Assembly: GCF_030693405.1 (NCBI RefSeq)
Contig: NZ_JAUYAW010000037.1
Location: 36,435-100,434, forward strand
Source of the DNA: Phenylobacterium sp.
GTDB lineage: Bacteria; Pseudomonadota; Alphaproteobacteria; Caulobacterales; Caulobacteraceae
DNA length: 64,000 nucleotides
Reading direction: 5' to 3'
Below are positions 27,115-44,281 of this stretch, piece by piece. Below the pieces are notes generated by a model. The model had not been told where the DNA came from and did not search any database. It saw only the letters and a list, made by a program, of their open reading frames with translations. Position numbers and translations under genes: made by a program. The stretch's first letter is position 1; every line of letters starts with the position of its first letter.

Positions 27115-27141
27115 GTCGTCGGACACCAGCCTTGAGGGACG

Positions 27142-30100
27142 ATGAACTCCGCCGCCCGCCCGCGCCTGACGGCGCCACGACTCTATTACGCCCATCCTGA
27201 CGCCCTTGGCGAACAGGGTGGCGCAAAACGCCTCGCCGACCGGGCCCGCGACCTCGGGTTCGACCACCTGCTGATCGCGCCCCCGTTCAAGCACCGCGGC
27301 GACATCTTCCGACCCGTCGATCATGGAACCTCAAGCCTCGCTGGCGCGCCGGTCTCCACGGTGATCGGTGAGCTGGCCGCAGCCTGCGACGCCGTGGGGC
27401 TACGGCCGATGATGGACCTCGATCTCACGCGGTTCGATGCGGAGCATCCCCTGGTGTCCGCGCATCCAGAGGCCTTCACCTTGCGGCGGGAGGCGGCGGG
27501 CGATCGCCCCGTTGATCCGCGCGCGTCGGCGCCGCCTCAGGGCATGGCGCTGGCCCGCCTGCGCCAGCCGACCGCGTGGGCGCTGATCCTGGAATGGCTG
27601 ATCGGTCATGCGGAATCATGGGCGCAGGCTGGCCTCCAGGGGTTTCGTCTGCTGCGGCCAGACCAGGCCGAGCCCGCCCAATGGGCCAGCCTGGTCACGC
27701 GCCTGCGCCAGGCCTGGCCTGACCTGATTTTCATCGCTGACACCCCGGGGGTGAGCCGGGACGTCGCCCTCGCGCTAGCCCCCTGCGGCTTCGACGCCCT
27801 CATGTCGTCAGCGGCCTGGTGGGACGGCCGTGCGCCCTGGATCGCCGAGGAGCATGAGGATCTGCGGCCAGTGGCCCCGCTGCTGGCCCAGCCGGAGGCT
27901 CCGTTCGGACCGCGCCTGGCCACCAGGCTCCCCGCCGGGACAGATGTCTCAGCCGCCTATGTTCGCGCCCTGCGCCTCGCGGCGTCCACTGGCTCTGGCC
28001 TGCTCATGCCCATGGGATTCGAGGTCGCCGAACGCGCGCGCCTGGGGGAAGGCGCCCCCTTCCCCGGCGATGACGTCAATCTGGCGACCGAGGTGCGGTC
28101 GGCCAATCGGCTGGTCGCCGAGCTGGCCCCGTTCGACGGGGCCATTCGGCTGCTCACCGGCCCGGCTTCCCCCGCCACGGCCTTGCTGCGGGCCAGCGGC
28201 CCCGACCTGCGGACCGCCGAAGCGGTGATCCTGGTGCTCATCAACCCGTCCCTCGACGAGCCCGCCGACCTCGACCCGGCGACCTTCCTGCCCGCCGCCG
28301 GCGACTTTGGCCCGTTCGAGGCCATGGATGGCCGCGCTGACTCGTTCGAAACCCTGGCCCCGGGCGAAGTGCGTCTGCTGGGGGCGCGGCGCAGTCCCGT
28401 GATCGCCAGCGTGAGCCGGGCCGGACGTCAGGGCGCCAAGACCGCCGCCAAGGCGCCTCGCTTGGTGATCGAGGAGGTCTCCCCGCAGGTGGCCGGCGGC
28501 CCGTTCGCCGTCAAACGCATCGTCGGCGAGACGGTGACGGTCACCTGTGCAGCCTATGCCGATGGTCATGAACAACTGGCCGTGGAGCTTCGCTGGCGGG
28601 CGGCCGACACCGATGCCTGGTCGTCCATACGCATGTCGCACCTGGGCAACGACCTCTGGGAGGGTCGCTTCCCGCTGGCGCGCCTTGGGCGCTATCAGTT
28701 CGAGATCCAGGGCTGGATTGACCGCTACGGCGGTTTCCACCGGGACCTCACCAAGAAGATCGAGGCCGGCGTCGCCCAGCCTGTAGACCTCGAGGAAGGC
28801 CGGCTGCTGATCGCCGAGGCGGCGGGGCCCGCCCCCTCCGGGCAGTTGGCTGCGCTGGCTGACGAGCTCTCGCGCCTCCCCGCCGAGGAGGCCGGCCAGC
28901 GTCTGCTCGCCGCCGACACCGCCCGGCTGATGGACCAGGCGCAGGCTCGGGCCTTTGTCTGCACAAGCCAAGCCCAATGCATCGACGCCGAACGTCGGGA
29001 AGCGCAGTTCGCCAGCTGGTACGAGCTCTTCCCTCGCTCCCAGACCGAAGACCCGGCCCGCCACGGGACGTTCGACGACGTCATCGCCCGCCTGCCGGCC
29101 ATTCGGGCCATGGGCTTCGACGTGCTCTACTTCCCGCCGATCCATCCGATCGGCGAGCGCCATCGCAAGGGCAAGAACAACAGCCTGACGGCGGGTCCCG
29201 ACGATCCGGGCAGCCCATACGCCATTGGCGCCGCCGAGGGCGGTCACGACGCCATCCACCCCGAGCTCGGGACCTTCGACGACTTCCGCCGCCTGATCGC
29301 GGCGGCCCATGACCATGGGCTGGAGATCGCGCTCGACTTCGCCATCCAGTGCTCGCCAGACCATCCCTGGATCAAGGAACATCCCGGCTGGTTCGACTGG
29401 CGTCCGGACGGGACCATCAAGTACGCGGAAAACCCGCCCAAGAAGTACCAGGACATCGTCAATGTGGACTTCTACAGGTCCGAGGCGATCCCGGATCTGT
29501 GGATCGCCCTGCGCGATGTGGTGCTGCTGTGGGTTCGCGAGGGCGTGCGCACCTTCCGCGTCGACAATCCCCACACCAAGCCGTTCGCCTTCTGGGAATG
29601 GATGATCCGAGAGGTGCGCACCGCCCACCCCGACGTCATCTTCCTGTCGGAGGCCTTCACCCGCCCGCGGGTCATGTACCGGCTGGCCAAGATCGGCTTC
29701 TCGCAGTCCTACAGCTACTTCACCTGGCGCCACACCAAGGCGGAGTTCACCGACTATCTGACCGAACTGGCGACCACCGAACCGAAGGACTTCTTCCGGC
29801 CCAACTTCTTCGTCACGACGCCGGACATCAATCCCTACTTCCTGCAGACCTCGGGGCGCGCCGGCTTCCTGATCCGCGCCGTCCTGGCCTCGACCCTGTC
29901 GGGGCTGTGGGGGGTCTATTCCGGCTTTGAGCTGCTCGAATCCGAGCCGGTTCCGGGCAAGGAAGAGTTCAAGGACTCCGAGAAGTACGAGATCCGGCCC
30001 CGGGACTGGGACGCCCCGCACGGCATCATTCCGCAGATCAGCCAGCTGAACCGCCTGCGCAAATCCCATCCCGCCCTGCAAACCCACCTGAACGTGCAGT

Positions 30101-30375
30101 TCCTGCCGTCCAGCAGCGACCACATTCTGTTCTACGCCAAGCTCAGCCCGGACGGGGGTGACCTCATCCTGGTGGCGGTGAACCTCGATCCTCACGAAGC
30201 GCACGAGGCCGATGTGGAGGCGCCGTTCTGGCGCCTGGGCCTCGCCGACGACGCCAGCGCCCATGTGGACGACCTGCTCACCGGCCAGAGCTTCACCTGG
30301 CAGGGGAAGTGGCGACGCATCGCCCTCGACCCCGGCCGCCCCTACCTCATTTTCCGTATGGAGGCCCCGCGATGA
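27142..30375 (+). CDS. glgE: Alpha-1,4-glucan:maltose-1-phosphate maltosyltransferase GlgE with extra N-terminal pseudo-GH13 domain
   Basis: A 1077-aa GH13_3 enzyme that adds maltosyl units from maltose 1-phosphate to a growing alpha-glucan. The true GlgE part starts near residue 438 (LVIEEVSPQVAGGPFAVKRIVGE). It contains the IQCSPDHPWIKEHPGWF and GTIKYAENPPKKYQDI segments diagnostic of GlgE, the nucleophile Asp near 807 in FRVDNPHTKP, and the acid/base Glu near 837 in FLSEAFTRP. Residues 1-420 are an additional amylase-like barrel without catalytic residues: GFRLLRPDQ replaces the nucleophile motif and IADTPG the Glu motif. Typical GlgE proteins are about 660 aa. It heads a six-gene overlapping operon with an EcfG-type promoter. 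Confidence 0.93.
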   Translation: MNSAARPRLTAPRLYYAHPDALGEQGGAKRLADRARDLGFDHLLIAPPFKHRGDIFRPVDHGTSSLAGAPVSTVIGELAAACDAVGLRPMMDLDLTRFDAEHPLVSAHPEAFTLRREAAGDRPVDPRASAPPQGMALARLRQPTAWALILEWLIGHAESWAQAGLQGFRLLRPDQAEPAQWASLVTRLRQAWPDLIFIADTPGVSRDVALALAPCGFDALMSSAAWWDGRAPWIAEEHEDLRPVAPLLAQPEAPFGPRLATRLPAGTDVSAAYVRALRLAASTGSGLLMPMGFEVAERARLGEGAPFPGDDVNLATEVRSANRLVAELAPFDGAIRLLTGPASPATALLRASGPDLRTAEAVILVLINPSLDEPADLDPATFLPAAGDFGPFEAMDGRADSFETLAPGEVRLLGARRSPVIASVSRAGRQGAKTAAKAPRLVIEEVSPQVAGGPFAVKRIVGETVTVTCAAYADGHEQLAVELRWRAADTDAWSSIRMSHLGNDLWEGRFPLARLGRYQFEIQGWIDRYGGFHRDLTKKIEAGVAQPVDLEEGRLLIAEAAGPAPSGQLAALADELSRLPAEEAGQRLLAADTARLMDQAQARAFVCTSQAQCIDAERREAQFASWYELFPRSQTEDPARHGTFDDVIARLPAIRAMGFDVLYFPPIHPIGERHRKGKNNSLTAGPDDPGSPYAIGAAEGGHDAIHPELGTFDDFRRLIAAAHDHGLEIALDFAIQCSPDHPWIKEHPGWFDWRPDGTIKYAENPPKKYQDIVNVDFYRSEAIPDLWIALRDVVLLWVREGVRTFRVDNPHTKPFAFWEWMIREVRTAHPDVIFLSEAFTRPRVMYRLAKIGFSQSYSYFTWRHTKAEFTDYLTELATTEPKDFFRPNFFVTTPDINPYFLQTSGRAGFLIRAVLASTLSGLWGVYSGFELLESEPVPGKEEFKDSEKYEIRPRDWDAPHGIIPQISQLNRLRKSHPALQTHLNVQFLPSSSDHILFYAKLSPDGGDLILVAVNLDPHEAHEADVEAPFWRLGLADDASAHVDDLLTGQSFTWQGKWRRIALDPGRPYLIFRMEAPR

Positions 30376-33300
30376 GCGTCGCCTATCTCGCTGACGATCC
30401 CGTGGCCGAGCCCGCGCAGACCGCCGATCCCCAGTGGTACAAGGACGCGGTCATCTACCAGCTGCACGTGAAGTCATTCTTCGACTCCAATGACGACGGG
30501 GTCGGCGACTTCGCCGGTCTGTCGGCCAAGCTGGACTACATCGCCAGCCTGGGTGTCAACGCCATCTGGCTGCTGCCCTTCTACCCGTCCCCGCGGCGGG
30601 ACGACGGCTATGACATCGCCGACTATCGCGGCGTGCATCCGGAGTATGGCGACTTCGACGACGTGAAGCGCTTCATCGATGAGGCCCACGGCCGCGGCAT
30701 GCGGGTGATCACCGAGTTGGTGATCAACCACACGTCGGACCAGCACCCCTGGTTCCAGGCCGCCCGCAAGGCGCCGCCCGGATCGCCGGAGCGGGACTTC
30801 TATGTCTGGTCCGACAACGACGCCGACTACAGCGGCACCCGCATCATCTTCCTCGACACCGAAACCTCCAACTGGACCTGGGATCCGGTGGCGGGCGCCT
30901 ATTACTGGCACCGCTTCTATTCCCATCAGCCGGACCTGAACTTCGACAATCCCAAGGTCCTGGAAGAGATTCTCTCGGTGATGCGCTACTGGCTGGAGGC
31001 CGGGGTCGACGGCCTGCGGCTCGACGCCATCCCCTATCTGATCGAGCGGGAGGGCACCAATAATGAGAACCTGCCCGAGACCCACGACGTCCTGAAGGCC
31101 ATCCGCGCCCATCTGGATGAGCATTTCGAAGACCGCATGCTGCTGGCCGAGGCCAACCAGTGGCCCGAAGACACCCAGCAGTATTTCGGCGACGGCGACG
31201 AATGCCACATGGCGTTCCACTTCCCGCTGATGCCGCGGATGTACATGGCCATCGCCCAGGAAGACCGCTTCCCGATCACCGACATCATGCGCCAGACCCC
31301 GGATATTCCGGAGGCCTGCCAGTGGGCGATCTTCCTGCGCAACCATGACGAGCTGACCCTCGAAATGGTGACCAACAAGGAGCGGGACTACCTCTGGAGC
31401 GTCTACGCCTCGGAGAGCCGGGCGCGGATCAATCTTGGCATCCGCCGCCGCTTGGCGCCGCTGATGGAGCGCGATCGCCGCCGGGTCGAGCTGATGAACT
31501 GCCTGCTGCTGACCATGCCGGGGACGCCCGTGATCTACTACGGCGACGAGCTCGGCATGGGCGACAACATCTATCTCGGCGACCGGGACGGGGTGCGCAC
31601 CCCCATGCAGTGGTCGCCGGACCGCAATGGCGGCTTCTCCCGCGCCGATCCGGCCAGCCTCGTCCTGCCGGCCATCATGGATCCGCTCTATGGCTTCCAG
31701 GCGATCAATGTGGAGGCCCAGAGCAAAGACAGCCACTCGCTGCTGAACTGGCTGCGTCGGATGCTGGCGGTGCGCCAGCGCCACAGCGCCTTTGGGCGCG
31801 GCACGCTGCGCTTCCTGCGGCCGCAGAACCGCAAGGTCATGGCCTATCTGCGCGAGCACGAGGGCGACACCATCCTCTGCGTCGCCAACCTGGCCCGCAC
31901 GGCCCAGGCCGTTGAGCTCGACCTATCGGAGTTCGCCGGCTGGGCGCCCATGGAAATGTCGGGCAGCACGCCCTTCCCGCCTATCGGCCACCTCACCTAT
32001 CTGCTGACCCTGCCGCCCTATGGCTTCCACTGGTTCCAGCTGTGCGAGAAGACCGATGGTCCCAGCTGGAGCACGGCCCCAAGCGGGGTTCAGGCCGAGC
32101 AGCACACCTTCGTGCTTCGTGGCGATGTCGCCACCCTGGTCGAGCCGCCCCACCGGGCGGTGCTGGAATCCGAGGTGCTACCGAACTGGATGAGCGGCCG
32201 GCGCTGGTTCCAGGGCAAGGACGCCGAACTTCTGGCGACCCGGGTCAAGGGCTTCTCGCCCCTGCCCGGCGCGCCCAACCAGATCCTCGCCGAGCTCGAG
32301 GTCGAGACCTCCACGGGGACGTCGGCCTACGTGGTGCCTCTGGGCGTGGCCTGGGAAGACGATGTGGGCGATCCCTACGCCCACAACTTCGCCATGGCGC
32401 GGGTCCGCCGCGGCGCGCTGGTCGGCGATCTGACCGATGGCTTCCTGACGACGGAGTTCGTCCGCTCGGTCATGGCGGGTTTGAGATCCAACGCGACCCT
32501 CACCTCGCCCTTTGGCGACATCGAGTTCACCTCGGCCCCCTTCGAGGCCGGCGACGACGCCGAGATCGAGTGGTCCTCGGCCGAGCAGAGCAACAGCTCG
32601 GTCATCATCGGCCGCGAGATCGTCCTGAAGCTGCTGCGCAAGGTCGTGCCGGGCGTCCATCCCGAGGCTGAGATGACCCGGGTGCTCAGTGAGCGGGGCT
32701 ATCCGCACGTTCCAGCCTTTGTCGGAGAGGTACGCCGGATCGCGCCGGACGGCGCACCGCACACCCTGATGGTCGCCCAGGCCTTCATCTACAGTCAGGG
32801 CGACGGCTGGGACTGGACCCAGGACTACCTGCACCGGGTGATCGACGACCTCGTCCTGGCCGGCGATCAGACCGCGACACCGGATTTCGGCTCCTATGCC
32901 GAATTCGCCCGCGTGCTCGGGCGCAGCCTGGCCGAGATGCACGGCGTCCTGGCCCAGCCCAGCGGGGATGCGGCCTTCGCCCCCGAGATCATGGACGCCA
33001 AGGCTGTTGAGGGCGTCCGCGCCAGCGTCCTGCAACAGGTGGACGGCGCCCTGGCCGTGCTGGAAAAGGGCGGCGACTGGACCGATCAGGGCGGCCTGGG
33101 CGACATCGCCGACGGCCTCCGCCAGCGCCGGAGTGAGATCGCGCAGACGGTCGACAGGCTTGCCAACGCGGGGTCTGGTCAGGTGCGCACCCGTATCCAT
33201 GGCGATCTGCACCTCGGCCAGGTGCTGGTCACCGGCGGCGGCGTCACCTTCATCGACTTCGAAGGCGAGCCTACGAAACCCCTGGAGGACCGCCGCGCCA

Positions 33301-33628
33301 AGGCCAGCCCCCTGCGCGACGTGGCCGGGATGCTGCGATCCTTCGACTATGCCGCCGCGCTGGGCGCCATCGCTGCGGCCAATGTGGCCCAGGGCGTCCA
33401 GGAACGGGCGGTCGATGTCGTCAGCCAGTTCCAGTCGGTGGCCAGCGAGGCGTTTCTCGATGGCTATGGCGAGGTGGCCGGCGCGGTTTCGACCGAGTTG
33501 CTCGACCTCTTCCTGCTGGAAAAGGCGGCCTATGAGGTCAGGTACGAGGCGGCCAACCGCCCCGCCTGGTTGGGGACGCCCCTTCGCGGCCTAGCCGCGA
33601 CGGTCGATCGGCTGCTGGGTGGCGACCT

Positions 33629-33632
<4 letters not shown>
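30372..33632 (+). CDS. treS: Trehalose synthase-maltokinase fusion (TreS-Mak)
   Basis: A 1086-aa bifunctional enzyme. Residues 15-560 are trehalose synthase (GH13_16), interconverting trehalose and maltose, with nucleophile Asp near 216 in [10 protein letters not shown], Glu near 258 in [10 protein letters not shown], and FLRNHDELT near 320. Residues 575-1086 are maltokinase (Pep2), making maltose 1-phosphate for GlgE: the N-terminal cap [15 protein letters not shown], the kinase catalytic loop [12 protein letters not shown] near 940, and metal-binding FIDFEGEP near 960. The fusion channels trehalose through maltose to maltose 1-phosphate. Its ATG overlaps the glgE stop (ATGA). A longer in-frame reading upstream lies inside glgE and is rejected. 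Confidence 0.94.
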
Positions 33633-39680
<6,048 letters not shown>

Positions 39681-39684
<4 letters not shown>

Positions 39685-41711
39685 GCGAGGCGGAGCTTGA
39701 GGCCTTCGCGACCGAGGCTGGCGTTCTTGTCGAGTGGGAAGACGTCCATGGAACGCCACGCCGCACGCCGCCGGAAACCCTGCGCGCCGTTCTGGCGGCC
39801 CTTGGCCTGCCCGCAGCGACGTCCGAGCAACTTCGTGACAGCCGCGAACGGCTTAGCGCCGCCCCGCCTCCTGACTTCATCACCGTCGAGGTCGGAGCGC
39901 CCTTCCAGCCGCTGGGCGGCCCGTGCGGCCCCTCGGCGACCCTGAGGCTGGAGGATGGCGGGCGTCTCGCCATCTCCCTGGATCCGGCCACGGGGTTCAC
40001 CCGCCAGGGCGTGGAGACGCCGGGCTATCACCAGCTTGAGATCGGGGATCGGACCATCACGGTGGCGGCGGCGCCGCCCCGCGCCTTTGGTCTGGAGGAT
40101 CTGTCGCCTGGCCGCCGCCTCTGGGGTCTCGCCGTACAACTCTATGCCCTCCACGGGCGCGAGCCTCGCCCCTTTGGCGATTTCGGCCACCTGGCGACCT
40201 TCGCCAGCGTCCTTGGCGAGCACGGGGGCGCGGCCCTGGCCATCAGTCCGGTGCACGCCCTGTTCGCCGCCGACCCTGACCGGTTCAGCCCCTACGCGCC
40301 CTCGAGCCGGCTGTTCCTCAATGGTCTCTATGCCGATCCGGCCGCCGTGCTGGGGCCCGAGCTCGGCGACCTGGGTCCCCAGACCAGCGGGGACGAGCTG
40401 ATCGACTGGGCGCAGGCCATTCCCGCGCGAATGGCGGCCCTGCGCCAGGTCCATGCGCGCTTCAGGAGCGTCGCGCCAGAGAGCTTGCGCACCGATCTGC
40501 AGCGGTTTGAGGCCGAAGGCGGCGACGATCTGCAAGGCCATGCCCGCTTCGAGACGATCCACGGGGTCTTCTTCGCCCGGGACGGCGCCCGCGGGTGGCC
40601 GGATTGGCCTGAGGAGTTTCACGACGCCGCAAGCCCCGCCGTGGCCGCCTTCGCCGGAGAGCACGCCGACGAGATCGCCTTCCACATCTTCGTCCAGTGG
40701 CTCGCCGACCGAAGCCTGGCCCGCGCCCAGCAGGCGGCCCGGGCCGCGGGCATGCCCGTGGGCCTGATCACCGATGTGGCGGTCGGCATGGATCCCGGCG
40801 GCAGCCACGCCTGGTCGCGGCCGCAGGACCTGCTTAGCGGCCTCAATATCGGCGCGCCGCCGGACGCCTTTCAGGCCAAGGGCCAGGACTGGGGGGTCAC
40901 CACCTTCTCGCCCAGGGTCCTGGCGGCCAGCGGCTATGAGGGGTTCCTGGCGACCCTGCGCTCGGCCATGCGCCATGCTGGCGGGGTGAGGATCGACCAC
41001 ATCCTGGGTCTGCGCCGGCTCTGGGTGGTGCCCCATGGGGCGGGGCCGACCGAGGGCGCCTATCTCACCTACCCCATGCAGGACCTGATGCGCCTGATCG
41101 CCATCGAGTCCCACCGCCATGGCGTCCTTGTCATCGGCGAGGACCTGGGCACGGTGCCGGCCGGCCTGCGTGAAGCCCTGGACGCGGGCGGGGTGCGCGG
41201 CATGCAGGTGTTGCTCTTTGAAAAGGATGAGGCCGGCGCGTTCAAGCCGCCGGAGCAGTGGTCGCCGCGGGCCTGCGCCATGACCACCACCCACGATCTG
41301 CCGCCGATCGCCGGCTGGTGGGAGGGCGCCGACATCGACTGGCGACTGCGGCTGCAGCCTGACCTGACCGCCGATGACGCCGCCATGCAGCGATCAGAGC
41401 GCGCCGCTCAGCGGGCGACGTTGTGGGCCGCCTTCTGCGAGGCCGAGACGGCCAGGGGCGCCCCGCCATCGGTCGACGCCACAGGCGCCGTGGTGGACGC
41501 CGCCGTCGGCTTCCTGGCCAAGACCCGCGCCGAACTCGCCATCCTGCCGATCGAGGATCTGCTGGGTCTCGAAGCGCAGCCCAACCTGCCCGGCACCACC
41601 ACCGAACACCCCAACTGGCGCAGGCGTCTGCCCGGCCCGGCTGAGGCGCTGTTCGACGCCCCGGGGCCGGCTGGCCGGGTCGCGAGCCTGAACAAAGAGC
41701 GGCCCAGATGA
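39681..41711 (+). CDS. malQ: 4-alpha-glucanotransferase MalQ
   Basis: A 676-aa GH77 amylomaltase that transfers alpha-1,4-glucan segments between maltooligosaccharides. GH77 motifs are visible: ALFAADPDRFSPYAPSSRLFLN, VRIDHILGLRRLWVVPHG with the nucleophile Asp near 439, IGEDLGTVP near 486, and TTTHDLPPIAGWW near 537. An N-terminal helical region (1-50, LEAFATEAGVLVEWEDVHG) is typical of proteobacterial MalQ. The start is GTG at 39681, overlapping the previous stop (GTGA). In this operon it would recycle short oligomers left by debranching into chains that TreY can use. Confidence 0.94.
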
Positions 41712-44281
41712 CTCCCACGGCGACCTACCGGCTGCAGTTCCATGCCGGCTTCACCTTTGCTGATGGCGCGGGGCTCGCAGGCTACCTGCGCGACCTGGGG
41801 GTCAGCCACCTCTACGCCTCCCCCATCGCCGTGGCCCGAGCCGGCTCCACCCACGGCTATGACGTGGTCGATCCCACCGCCATCAATCCGGCGCTGGGCG
41901 GTGAGGACGGGTTCCGCCAGATGGTCGCGGCCCTCCGATCTGCGGGGCTGGGCGTCATCCTCGACATCGTGCCCAACCACCTCGCCGTCGGCGGGTCGGA
42001 GAACGCCTGGTGGCTGGACGTACTGGAAAAAGGCGAGACCAGCGCCTTCGCCGAGGTCTTCGACATCGACTGGCGGCCCCGCGACCCGGCGCTCCAGGGC
42101 AAGGTCCTGGCCCCCTTCCTTGGCGCGCCCTATGGCGAGGCGCTGGCGAAGGGCGACATCCGCCTCGAGGCCGGACCTGACTCCTCGGTATGGGCCACAG
42201 TCTATGACCACCACCGGTTCCCGATCCGTGAGGCCGATCGGGCCGAGGTCCTCACGCGCGGCCTCGAGGCATATGACCCGGCCAAGGAGCCGGGCTGCTC
42301 GCGCCTTCACGACCTGCTGGAGCGTCAGGCCTATCGCCTGGCCTGGTGGCAGAGCGCGGGCGACGAGATCAACTGGCGGCGCTTCTTCGACATCACTGAA
42401 CTGGCCGGCGTCCGCGTGGAGGTCCCGGAGGTTTTTGACCGCATGCATGCCCTGCCCCTGCGCCTCTATGGCGAAGGGCTGATCGATGGCCTGCGCATCG
42501 ACCACATCGACGGCCTGGCCGATCCGTCCGGCTACCTAACCCGCCTGCGGGCCGAATTGGCCGCCCTTGAGCGGGCCCGCCCCACGGGCGTTCCCGACGG
42601 CCCGGCCTATCTGGTGGTCGAGAAGATTCTTGCGCCCGGGGAGTCCCTCAAGGCCGACTGGGCCTGCGACGGCGCCACGGGCTACGAATTCATGGACAGT
42701 GTCTCGGCCCTGCTGCACGACGCCGCCGGGGCCGATCGCCTCACCGCGCTCTGGGAGGAGGTCAGCGGCCGCCCCAGCGCCTATGAGGATGAGGAGCATG
42801 CCGCCCGGCGGGAAATCCTCACCCATGGCTTCGCTGGCCAGGTCGAGGCCGCCGCCAGCGCCTTTCACGATCTGGCCCGGAGCGCGCTTCCCACCCGCGA
42901 CCTCACTCAAGGCGCCCTGCGGCGGGCGATCATCGAGCTGCTCACCGGCTTCGCCGCCTACAGGCTCTATGGCGACGGCGGCCCCCTGTCCGAGGACGAC
43001 CGCGGGCGGCTGGCCGAGGCCCTGACCAGGGCGCGAATCGGTCTCGCGCCGGCAGACCAGCCTGCGCTGGATCAGATTGAGGCCTGGTTGAGCGGCGATG
43101 GCCCTGGTGAGCCGGAGGACCGCAGCCGCGCCCTGCGGCGGTTTCACCAGCTGAGCGCCCCCGTGGCGGCCAAGTCGGCAGAGGACACCGCCTTTTACCG
43201 GCACCTGCGGCTGCTCTCGCGCAACGAGGTCGGCTCTTATCCTGGGCGCCTGGCCCTGGAGGCGGCGGATTTCCACGCCGAAAACCTCGCCCGGGCGGCC
43301 CACTGTCCCGGCGCCATGCTGACCACGGCGACCCACGACCACAAGCGGGGGGAAGATGTCCGCGCTCGCCTGGCGGTGCTCAGCGAGCGCCCCGAGCTCT
43401 GGGCCGACCGGGTCCGAAGCTGGCTGTCGCATATCCCACACGACATGGCCCGTGCCGACGCCTATCAGATGCACCAGACCTTGGTCGGCGCCCTGCCCCT
43501 CGACCTGAGCATCGATGACCATGAGGGGGTGAAAGCCTTCGAGGGCCGTGTGGCCGGCTGGTTCGTCAAGGCGCTGCGGGAGGGCAAGCTGCGCTCGTCC
43601 TGGGCGGTTCCGGATGAGGCCTATGAGGCGCTCTGCCTCGCCCATCTTGGCCAGTGTCTGGCCGATCGCGCCTTTCGCGCCTCGCTCTTTGGCCTGGTGG
43701 CGGAGATCGCGCCCGCCGGGGCGATAAAGGGGCTCGCCCAGGCCCTCCTGCGATGCGCCAGCCCCGGCATGCCCGACACCTATCAGGGCGCCGAGCTGTG
43801 GGACTTCAGCCTGGTCGATCCTGACAATCGCCGGCCGGTGGACTTCGACCGACGCCGGGCCTTGCTGGCCGCATCCGCGCCGGAGACCGATCTCGCCGAC
43901 TGGCGCTCCGGAGCGGTCAAGCAGCAGATCATCGCCAGGTCCCTGGCCCTGCGAAGGGACCGGCCGACGCTCTTCGCCCGGGGCGACTATGTTCCCCTGC
44001 GGACCGTGGGGGCCCGCAAGGACCACCTCATCGCCTTCGCCCGCCGGGCCGGGGACGAAATGCTGATCGCCGCGGCCGTGATGCGCTGTCCGGCTGATGG
44101 CCTCACTGCTGGCCTGCCGCGGCCGGACGCCGCGTGGTGGGGGGACACCGCCGTGCTCACGGGCGTTCCGACGTCGGACCGCCTCTTCGATCATCTTGGT
44201 CACCGGACGCATGCCGGCGGCACGCGGCCCGCGGCCGAGCTGTTCGAAACCCTGCCCGTCGCCCTGATGGTCCAGGCCTAG
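41708..44281 (+). CDS. treY: Maltooligosyltrehalose synthase TreY
   Basis: An 857-aa GH13_26 enzyme that converts the reducing end of maltooligosaccharides to a trehalose unit by intramolecular transglycosylation. Characteristic segments are TATYRLQFHAGFTFADGAGLAGYL at the start, SPIAVARAGSTHGYDVVDP, the nucleophile Asp near 263 in GLRIDHIDGLADP, VVEKILAPGESL with the Glu near 303, and TTATHDHKRGEDVRARLAVLSE. It supplies the substrate for the TreZ half of the upstream fusion. It is the last gene of the operon: its ATG overlaps the malQ stop by 4 nt, and its own stop overlaps the stop of the convergent gene by 4 nt. Confidence 0.95.
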   Translation: MTPTATYRLQFHAGFTFADGAGLAGYLRDLGVSHLYASPIAVARAGSTHGYDVVDPTAINPALGGEDGFRQMVAALRSAGLGVILDIVPNHLAVGGSENAWWLDVLEKGETSAFAEVFDIDWRPRDPALQGKVLAPFLGAPYGEALAKGDIRLEAGPDSSVWATVYDHHRFPIREADRAEVLTRGLEAYDPAKEPGCSRLHDLLERQAYRLAWWQSAGDEINWRRFFDITELAGVRVEVPEVFDRMHALPLRLYGEGLIDGLRIDHIDGLADPSGYLTRLRAELAALERARPTGVPDGPAYLVVEKILAPGESLKADWACDGATGYEFMDSVSALLHDAAGADRLTALWEEVSGRPSAYEDEEHAARREILTHGFAGQVEAAASAFHDLARSALPTRDLTQGALRRAIIELLTGFAAYRLYGDGGPLSEDDRGRLAEALTRARIGLAPADQPALDQIEAWLSGDGPGEPEDRSRALRRFHQLSAPVAAKSAEDTAFYRHLRLLSRNEVGSYPGRLALEAADFHAENLARAAHCPGAMLTTATHDHKRGEDVRARLAVLSERPELWADRVRSWLSHIPHDMARADAYQMHQTLVGALPLDLSIDDHEGVKAFEGRVAGWFVKALREGKLRSSWAVPDEAYEALCLAHLGQCLADRAFRASLFGLVAEIAPAGAIKGLAQALLRCASPGMPDTYQGAELWDFSLVDPDNRRPVDFDRRRALLAASAPETDLADWRSGAVKQQIIARSLALRRDRPTLFARGDYVPLRTVGARKDHLIAFARRAGDEMLIAAAVMRCPADGLTAGLPRPDAAWWGDTAVLTGVPTSDRLFDHLGHRTHAGGTRPAAELFETLPVALMVQA

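Noticed and set aside
27949..30264. 771-codon minus-strand frame opposite glgE.
   Set aside because: Shadow of a high-GC gene; no recognisable motifs, and it covers only part of a clearly functional plus-strand enzyme.
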